Below are positions 23,882-28,938 of a stretch of DNA of 28,938 bases, in pieces. Location of the stretch: IMG/VR virus record IMGVR_UViG_3300036766_001043, positions 1 through 28,938 of that record. One strand, written 5' to 3'. The notes under the pieces were generated by a model that was given only the letters and a program-made list of their open reading frames with translations, made no database searches and was not told the DNA's origin. How positions within the stretch are numbered: position 1 is the first letter of the stretch; each line of letters opens with the position of its first letter. Origin of the DNA: a virus. Both the position numbers and the translations under genes were made by a program.

Positions 23882-24638
23882 TCTTCTAATAGGAATAGAG
23901 TGGGAACCACAGTTTACTCTTCTTGATTACCCCAACCATACCGTATATTTCAAAACTACAAAGCGCAGAAAAAGTCTTATTTATACTCAACATGATACCC
24001 CTAATAACGATAGAGTCACTATAGAGGTGCCACCCTTATATAATACTTGGGGGTCTACAAGGGTCACCAGTAATAATATGAATAAAAACAATGAATATAG
24101 ATATACTTCTATAGACCAAGTCAATTTTGAGGTAATAACCAAGCCAGTTTCTCCAGAAAAATTACCATTAGAAATAATGAAAGCAGATAAATATTTAAAA
24201 GAGTTTTGTGTAAACATATCTAAATTGGTAGGACGACTGGGCGTGTTTTTACCCAACTGGCAATATGGATCCCCGTCCAAGCACATTAATATCTCTGATA
24301 AACAGGGTATTGAGTTTATAACCAACTCAGACGTTGACTTTTATAGCGAAGTTCGTAATTTGAACACAAAAGGATTTCATAGTAAAATTGAAATGAAGGG
24401 GGAGTGTCGTAGTCATAAAGAAAGAGTCCATCTCACAGTTCCTTACAATTTTACCGATTATAATAGATTGCTGGAGTTTTTTTATAAAGACGTCATAAAC
24501 AAGTCAGACATTTTATTTTACTTATATAGGTGGTCTCTTAAATATCCAGTTCCTTTCATAAAAGGCACTAAGAAACGCAGTATTTTCTTAGGCTATATCG
24601 CTAAAAAAGAGTATATTAAAGTGAGTGGTTTAATATGA
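23874..24638 (+). CDS. Unknown protein with faint amidoligase-like features
   Basis: 254 residues. It opens with LIGIEWEPQF, a G-x-E-x-E arrangement like that at the start of phage and bacterial putative amidoligase (COOH-NH2 ligase) proteins, followed by an FEVITKPVSPEKL segment (about 83-95) and SKHINIS (about 138-144), where such enzymes have an E-V-T-P strand and a His strand. The rest is rich in aromatic and basic residues. If correct it would join an amine to a carboxylate using ATP. The resemblance is by eye only. Confidence 0.5.
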   Translation: MSNLLIGIEWEPQFTLLDYPNHTVYFKTTKRRKSLIYTQHDTPNNDRVTIEVPPLYNTWGSTRVTSNNMNKNNEYRYTSIDQVNFEVITKPVSPEKLPLEIMKADKYLKEFCVNISKLVGRLGVFLPNWQYGSPSKHINISDKQGIEFITNSDVDFYSEVRNLNTKGFHSKIEMKGECRSHKERVHLTVPYNFTDYNRLLEFFYKDVINKSDILFYLYRWSLKYPVPFIKGTKKRSIFLGYIAKKEYIKVSGLI

Positions 24639-24656
24639 GGATTACATGATAGCTAT

Positions 24657-25580
24657 ATGAGAGTTCCTGAATTTCAAAAAGAATATGATGAGGCTTTACT
24701 TAATCCACCCTTGTGTGCTTGCGGTTGTGGTGGCAAGGTTGTGATAAAAATAAGACACGCTGTCTTTGGAGTTCCAAAATACAGAAAAGGTCACCATGTT
24801 GTAAAGAGAATTTATAATTCAAGAATTAGAAAAGATCGGTTATTATATGAAGAAAATAAAGAGTATTTTTGTTTGTGTAATTGTAAAGCTAAAATAGCAA
24901 TTAAAGAATCTCATAAATTTGAAGGCGTTCCAAAATACTTGAAAGGTCATTTTTCCAAAGGCAGACTTCTGGAAGAATCTTTCGGAAAAGAGTTTGCAGA
25001 AATTTTCTTGCAAAGAAACAAGGATTTTGGCATTACACGAAAAAATAAAACATATGAAGAGATTTACGGCGTTGACACCGCTAAAAAACTTAAAAAATGT
25101 AGATCTATAGCTTGGACTGGAAGACCTTCCCCTTTAAAGGGTAGAACTTATAAAGAAATTCATGGAGAAGAAAAAGCAGCAGAATTGTCCCAAAAGAGGC
25201 GCATGACGAAACGGGTTTTTAAAGCCACCAAACCAGAATTGATTCTTCAAGAAGCTATTAGATTAAATATAACTTTTAATTTTGAAACCCAAAAGCAAAT
25301 TTATGGTTTACCAGATATCTTTATAGAACCTAATATCTGCATTTTTGTTGATGGTGATTATTATCACGCTTATCCTGGTAAATACAAAGCGGAGACTATA
25401 TTTTTTAAAACTAAAACTGCCCAACAAATCTGGGATAAAGACAAACGAGTTACTGATTATTTAGTAAATAAAGGATATGTAGTTTTACGATTTTGGGAAC
25501 ATGATATACATAATAATTTGGAAAAATGCACTAATACAATAAGGGAGTATTGCGATGTCCAAAATAGCTATCTGTTCTGA
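24657..25580 (+). CDS. EDxHD (Vsr-like) freestanding homing endonuclease
   Basis: 307 residues in three parts. Two Cys/His repeats: CACGC...VFGVPKYRKGHH (20-47) and CLCNC...FEGVPKYLKGHF (72-99), likely zinc-binding. Two short DNA-binding-like modules: TYEEIYGVDTAKKL (132-145) and TYKEIHGEEKAAEL (164-177). Then a Vsr-like nuclease core with TKPE (191-194), GLPDIFI (217-223), FVDGDYYHAYP (230-240) and LRFWEHDIH (277-285), which fits the EDxHD homing endonucleases such as I-Bth0305I. It is inserted between the 254-residue gene and sbcD, overlapping sbcD by 26 bases and carrying that gene's ribosome-binding site inside its own 3' end. Confidence 0.85.
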   Translation: MRVPEFQKEYDEALLNPPLCACGCGGKVVIKIRHAVFGVPKYRKGHHVVKRIYNSRIRKDRLLYEENKEYFCLCNCKAKIAIKESHKFEGVPKYLKGHFSKGRLLEESFGKEFAEIFLQRNKDFGITRKNKTYEEIYGVDTAKKLKKCRSIAWTGRPSPLKGRTYKEIHGEEKAAELSQKRRMTKRVFKATKPELILQEAIRLNITFNFETQKQIYGLPDIFIEPNICIFVDGDYYHAYPGKYKAETIFFKTKTAQQIWDKDKRVTDYLVNKGYVVLRFWEHDIHNNLEKCTNTIREYCDVQNSYLF

Positions 25581-26646
25581 TATTCATTTTCACTCTAATC
25601 GCGGGGCAACTAAACAAATAGCAGAAGATGAAATTTTTGATGTTTTTAACCAGATTGTGAATTATTGCGTTAAGAACAACATCGATTATCTTTATGTGTT
25701 AGGAGATTTATTTCATATTCGTGGTAAAATAACAGTGTCTATTTTTAATAGAGTTTATGATTTGTTTAGAGAAATAACTTCTAAGGGAATAAAAATCGGG
25801 CTTCTGAGTGGAAACCATGACCAAGTTTTTTCGGAGGATGAAAAGACTACATCTATCTATTCTCTACAAGAGATCACAGGAGTTACCTTAATTAACTGGA
25901 AGAACTTTCAGCATGGTAAATGTAATTTTGTCGGAATTCCTTATGTGAATACAAAAAAAGAGTTTAGTGATTCTTTAGAAAAAATGAAACCATACCTTAA
26001 AGAAGATATGATTAATGTGCTTTTTACTCACGGTGTTGTTTCCGGTGCTATGATTGGTAGCGGTTATTCTTTTTCTAAAAGTACCGGTGTGGATTCAGGG
26101 CTGGGGATGTATAGTAGGATGTGTGTTGGTCACATTCATATACCTCAATTGTTGTTTGATAACAGAGTAGTTATAACAGGATCACCACTGACCCATACTA
26201 AAAAGGATTTAGCTTTCCCCCAATTAAAAGACTCCTCCACAAATAATAAAAGGGGTTTCTGGATAATGAATACGGAAACAGGGGGTATTGAGTTAATACC
26301 AACGGAGCATACTAGATTTCTAAAGTACAATATAGGCTCTAAACAAGAACTAGAAAGTATCTTATCTAATTGGAATAGTCGAGATTTCCTGTTTTTAACT
26401 GTTAATGCCGAGGATGTCAATAACGAAGATCACCTAGTTAAGCAATTCACTAACGAAAAGATAGACTGGGACTTTGTTAAGCCACCTAAAACTAATGAAA
26501 TCAGGCTGTCAGTCGAGATAGGGACTTCAGAAGAAAAGATTATAGAAAAATTTATTGATTTAAAATGCGAGGGGTTTGATAAAGAACTTCTTATGAGAAT
26601 GTCGGCGGATTTATTAGAGGAGTATGATTTGATGGAGAAGAAATGA
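25555..26646 (+). CDS. sbcD: SbcD/Mre11-like nuclease (T4 gp47-like)
   Basis: Metallophosphoesterase nuclease subunit of the SbcCD complex, which cuts DNA ends and hairpins and helps start recombination. All phosphodiesterase motifs are present in 363 residues: SDIHFH (8-13), GDLFH (50-54), GNHD (86-89), FTHG (157-160) and GHIHIPQ (192-198). A C-terminal region of about 120 residues would bind the SbcC partner. AAGGGAG lies 6-7 bases before the ATG, within the homing endonuclease gene. Its TGA overlaps the sbcC ATG. Confidence 0.95.
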   Translation: MSKIAICSDIHFHSNRGATKQIAEDEIFDVFNQIVNYCVKNNIDYLYVLGDLFHIRGKITVSIFNRVYDLFREITSKGIKIGLLSGNHDQVFSEDEKTTSIYSLQEITGVTLINWKNFQHGKCNFVGIPYVNTKKEFSDSLEKMKPYLKEDMINVLFTHGVVSGAMIGSGYSFSKSTGVDSGLGMYSRMCVGHIHIPQLLFDNRVVITGSPLTHTKKDLAFPQLKDSSTNNKRGFWIMNTETGGIELIPTEHTRFLKYNIGSKQELESILSNWNSRDFLFLTVNAEDVNNEDHLVKQFTNEKIDWDFVKPPKTNEIRLSVEIGTSEEKIIEKFIDLKCEGFDKELLMRMSADLLEEYDLMEKK

Positions 26647-28901
26647 TAAATTTTAAAACCTTACAAGCTCAAAATTTCATGTCGTTTAAAGATTTGTCAC
26701 TTAATTTAGAAGCTGCTGGCATCACCGCTATTGAAGGACAAAATAAAGTAAACAGCTCCTTTATCTCCAATGGCAGCGGAAAATCGACGATTCTAGAAAG
26801 CTTTGTTTGGTCTATTTGGGGAGAAACTATCAGGTCTTTGGATTCTGTAGAAGACGTAGTTAATGAAAAAATGGGGGTGGATTGTCAGGCGTACATTTCA
26901 TTTAGTGATAATGAAGAGGTTAGTTGGGAAATAAGACGCTACCGAGCACACCATGAGTTTAAGAACAGAGTTCTTCTTTTCAGAGAAGGGGAAGAATGGA
27001 CTAAAGATGTTAAGGTACAGGATAAAATAAATGCTATTCTAGGCATAGACTTTAAAACCTTCAAGAGTGCTTTCATTTTTTATAATGATGGAACCAAGCC
27101 ATTTAGTGCCTGTACCGATTCTGAACAAAAAAAGCTATTAGAAAAGTTATTTGATCTAGAAAAGTATTCCTCTTTACTTGAGATAACAAAAAATAAGTTG
27201 AAAAATATTAATGCTCAGCATGGGGAGTTGGTTAACAACATAGGGTTGAACAAGTCTAAATTAGACTTATGCACAAAAGAGATTGTAGATTTGGAATTCA
27301 AAGAACGTCTATTCACTAAAGATATTGAGGAGAAAGCTCATCTATTAGATACAGATATATCCAACTTAGAAAAGCAGGATAACTCTACGACTATATCTAA
27401 TCTTAACCAGGAAATCGACAATTACAAAATAGAGCTGGAGGGATTATCATATACCGATGAAACAGCCGGGCTAAGTGAACAACTGGAAGCTTTGCGGAAA
27501 GAATTAAACGATCTTGTTATTATTAAAACAGAAGACCCGAGCCCGATACAAGAGAGATTGAACTCTTATGCACGATTGTCAGGGGACTACATTAATAAAA
27601 TCTATTCAAAGAAGCGTGATATTGAAGATTTAAAGAAGACGAATATCAAATATGAACAGGGAATTGGTATTCAGTACCCGACATTTGATGTGGATTACGC
27701 TCTTTCAATAAAAATGACCCAAGCCAGAATTAAAGATCTGTGTGATAAAAAGACTAAGTTCGAGAAAGGTCTAGGTGTCGAGTGTCCCAATTGTAATCAA
27801 GAGATTACATCTGAATATAAACAAAAACATATCGATGAAATAACTACATTAATAGAAACTAATGGGGAAGATTTACTTAGATTAATTAACGACAAAGAAA
27901 CATTGGAAAGTAAATATCGAGAGGATAATTTAAAACTCGTTAAGGAGGCTTTACAAACCACTCTTATAGAATTAGAGGAATTGGACAGACTAAAAGCGGA
28001 CTCCGACCAAAAATGGAACGAAGCCAAGCACGACACGCAGACTTTTGAGTTGAAAAGGGAAGAAAAACAAAATAAGGAATCTTCTTTAAGGGGTCAAATA
28101 GACAAACAAGCAACCCTTATTGACACTAAGAAAAGTGAAAAGAGAAAGAAAGAAGAAATCTTAACTAAGCAAATAGGAGTTAACAAAGATAGGTTGAACT
28201 TTATTGAGAAAGAACAATCAAACAACCTACTTAAAATTTCAATGCTTCAAAAACAAAGGGAACAAATTAAGAACACTGTTAATCTTTATACCGATATGAT
28301 AGAAAGTAAAAGTCAACAAGCCTGCGAATTGTTTGATGTAGTAGAAAAAGCTTCTCAAGAAGAAAAAGAAGTGGCTAAACAGATTAAACACTATCAGTTC
28401 TTTGAAAACGCCTTCTCAAGGTCTGGGATACAGAGCTATCTCTTAGATAATATTATTCCCGTATTAAATAAGTATGCAAAACATTATGCTGATATTTTGA
28501 GCGGCGGTAGTCTACAGGTTGAATTTTGTAACCAGTCCACAAATAAATCAGGGGAAGTCAAGGAGAAGTTTTCGGTATTAGTAACAAATAAAGAAGGCAG
28601 TAAATCCTACAGTGGGGACTCTTCAGGGGAAAAACGCAGGGTGGACCTAATTACCTTGTTTTCTTTACAAAAAGCCGCTATGCTCAGGAGTAAGTCTAGG
28701 TTCAGCATCCTATTTTTAGATGAAATTTTTGACAGTCTCGATCCAGCTGGGATTGAAAACGTGATTAATATTTTGGAAGACGAAGTTCAAAGTTTCCCAT
28801 CTATATTCCTCATAAGTCACAACCCCGAAGTCGGGGGTTTGTTAGATAATACTATAACTGTATGCAAAGAAGATGGATTTTCTTCATTGGTTTCCATGTA
28901 A
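26643..28901 (+). CDS. sbcC: SbcC/Rad50-like SMC-type ATPase (T4 gp46-like)
   Basis: ATPase partner of the SbcD nuclease. The 752 residues are arranged as an ABC half with Walker A NGSGKST (43-49), a long coiled coil, the zinc hook CPNC (381-384) in the middle, the returning coiled coil, and the second ABC half with signature SGDSSGEKRR (657-666) and Walker B ILFLDEIFDSLD (689-700). At about 750 residues it is shorter than E. coli SbcC (over 1,000) and close to phage versions, so the arms are short. Start is an ATGA overlap with sbcD, indicating a coupled pair. Confidence 0.95.
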   Translation: MINFKTLQAQNFMSFKDLSLNLEAAGITAIEGQNKVNSSFISNGSGKSTILESFVWSIWGETIRSLDSVEDVVNEKMGVDCQAYISFSDNEEVSWEIRRYRAHHEFKNRVLLFREGEEWTKDVKVQDKINAILGIDFKTFKSAFIFYNDGTKPFSACTDSEQKKLLEKLFDLEKYSSLLEITKNKLKNINAQHGELVNNIGLNKSKLDLCTKEIVDLEFKERLFTKDIEEKAHLLDTDISNLEKQDNSTTISNLNQEIDNYKIELEGLSYTDETAGLSEQLEALRKELNDLVIIKTEDPSPIQERLNSYARLSGDYINKIYSKKRDIEDLKKTNIKYEQGIGIQYPTFDVDYALSIKMTQARIKDLCDKKTKFEKGLGVECPNCNQEITSEYKQKHIDEITTLIETNGEDLLRLINDKETLESKYREDNLKLVKEALQTTLIELEELDRLKADSDQKWNEAKHDTQTFELKREEKQNKESSLRGQIDKQATLIDTKKSEKRKKEEILTKQIGVNKDRLNFIEKEQSNNLLKISMLQKQREQIKNTVNLYTDMIESKSQQACELFDVVEKASQEEKEVAKQIKHYQFFENAFSRSGIQSYLLDNIIPVLNKYAKHYADILSGGSLQVEFCNQSTNKSGEVKEKFSVLVTNKEGSKSYSGDSSGEKRRVDLITLFSLQKAAMLRSKSRFSILFLDEIFDSLDPAGIENVINILEDEVQSFPSIFLISHNPEVGGLLDNTITVCKEDGFSSLVSM

Positions 28902-28938
28902 TTTCTGATAAACTATAGCTTTTTAAACCAAAATAGTA

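Noticed and set aside
24605-24620. GAGTATATTAAA as a promoter for the homing endonuclease
   Set aside because: It codes for the conserved-looking end of the upstream protein, lacks a good -35, and similar AGTATATT strings occur by chance elsewhere in genes (for example near 1923).

Overview
The window reads as the DNA replication, recombination and nucleotide-metabolism region of a tailed bacteriophage (Caudoviricetes), or of a prophage or provirus-like genome of that type. Every convincing gene lies on the + strand. The DNA is clearly AT-rich, genes abut or overlap by a few bases, and TAA, TAG and TGA all act as stops, so the code looks standard. No tRNA, rRNA or CRISPR array is visible. The gene set mixes T4-like parts (Mre11/Rad50-type SbcD/SbcC, a gp32-like SSB, a UvsX-like RecA, dNMP kinase) with bacterial-style parts (DnaN-like clamp, DnaX-like clamp loader, DnaG-like primase) and an SPO1-like fusion of a uracil-DNA-glycosylase domain to a family A polymerase. 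The host cannot be named from this sequence.

Layout. 2-544 is the 3' end of a repeat-rich homing-endonuclease-type gene. 607-7587 is a tight cassette: 5'-3' exonuclease, DnaB-like helicase, DNA methyltransferase, SNF2-type helicase, primase and a small sigma-like protein. A promoter-like site at about 7565-7593 opens a second block, 7643-15572: a two-repeat putative DNA-binding protein, a second methyltransferase, sliding clamp, UDG-Pol fusion, ThyX, a P-loop kinase-like protein and the clamp loader. A second promoter-like site at about 15575-15604 precedes a coiled-coil protein that may be a recombination mediator, then a truncated IS200/IS605 TnpB with its right end, then SSB and RecA. 18755-22021 is a nucleotide-pool block: two deoxyribosyltransferase-family proteins, a dNMP kinase fused to an HNH domain, a SLOG-family protein and a MazG-like protein. 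22021-24638 holds small or poorly known genes, including a PD-(D/E)XK nuclease and a protein with faint amidoligase resemblance. 24657-28901 is an EDxHD homing endonuclease followed by SbcD and SbcC.

How it works together. Helicase, primase, clamp, clamp loader, UDG-Pol, SSB and the 5' nuclease together make a nearly self-sufficient replisome. RecA, the SNF2 helicase, SbcCD, the possible mediator and the PD-(D/E)XK nuclease would support recombination-dependent replication and repair. ThyX, dNMP kinase, MazG-like and deoxyribosyltransferase-family proteins would shape the dNTP pool. Two methyltransferases without visible restriction partners probably protect or mark phage DNA. The sigma-like protein could redirect host RNA polymerase.

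The most unusual signal is at 16136-16470. A TnpB C-terminal remnant ends in a hairpin plus TTCAC, as IS200/IS605 right ends do. The 15 bases immediately after TTCAC, where an omega-RNA guide would lie, are repeated exactly 301 bp upstream, next to a TTAAT that could be a target-adjacent motif. This looks like a footprint of RNA-guided TnpB activity, or a stranded omega-RNA.
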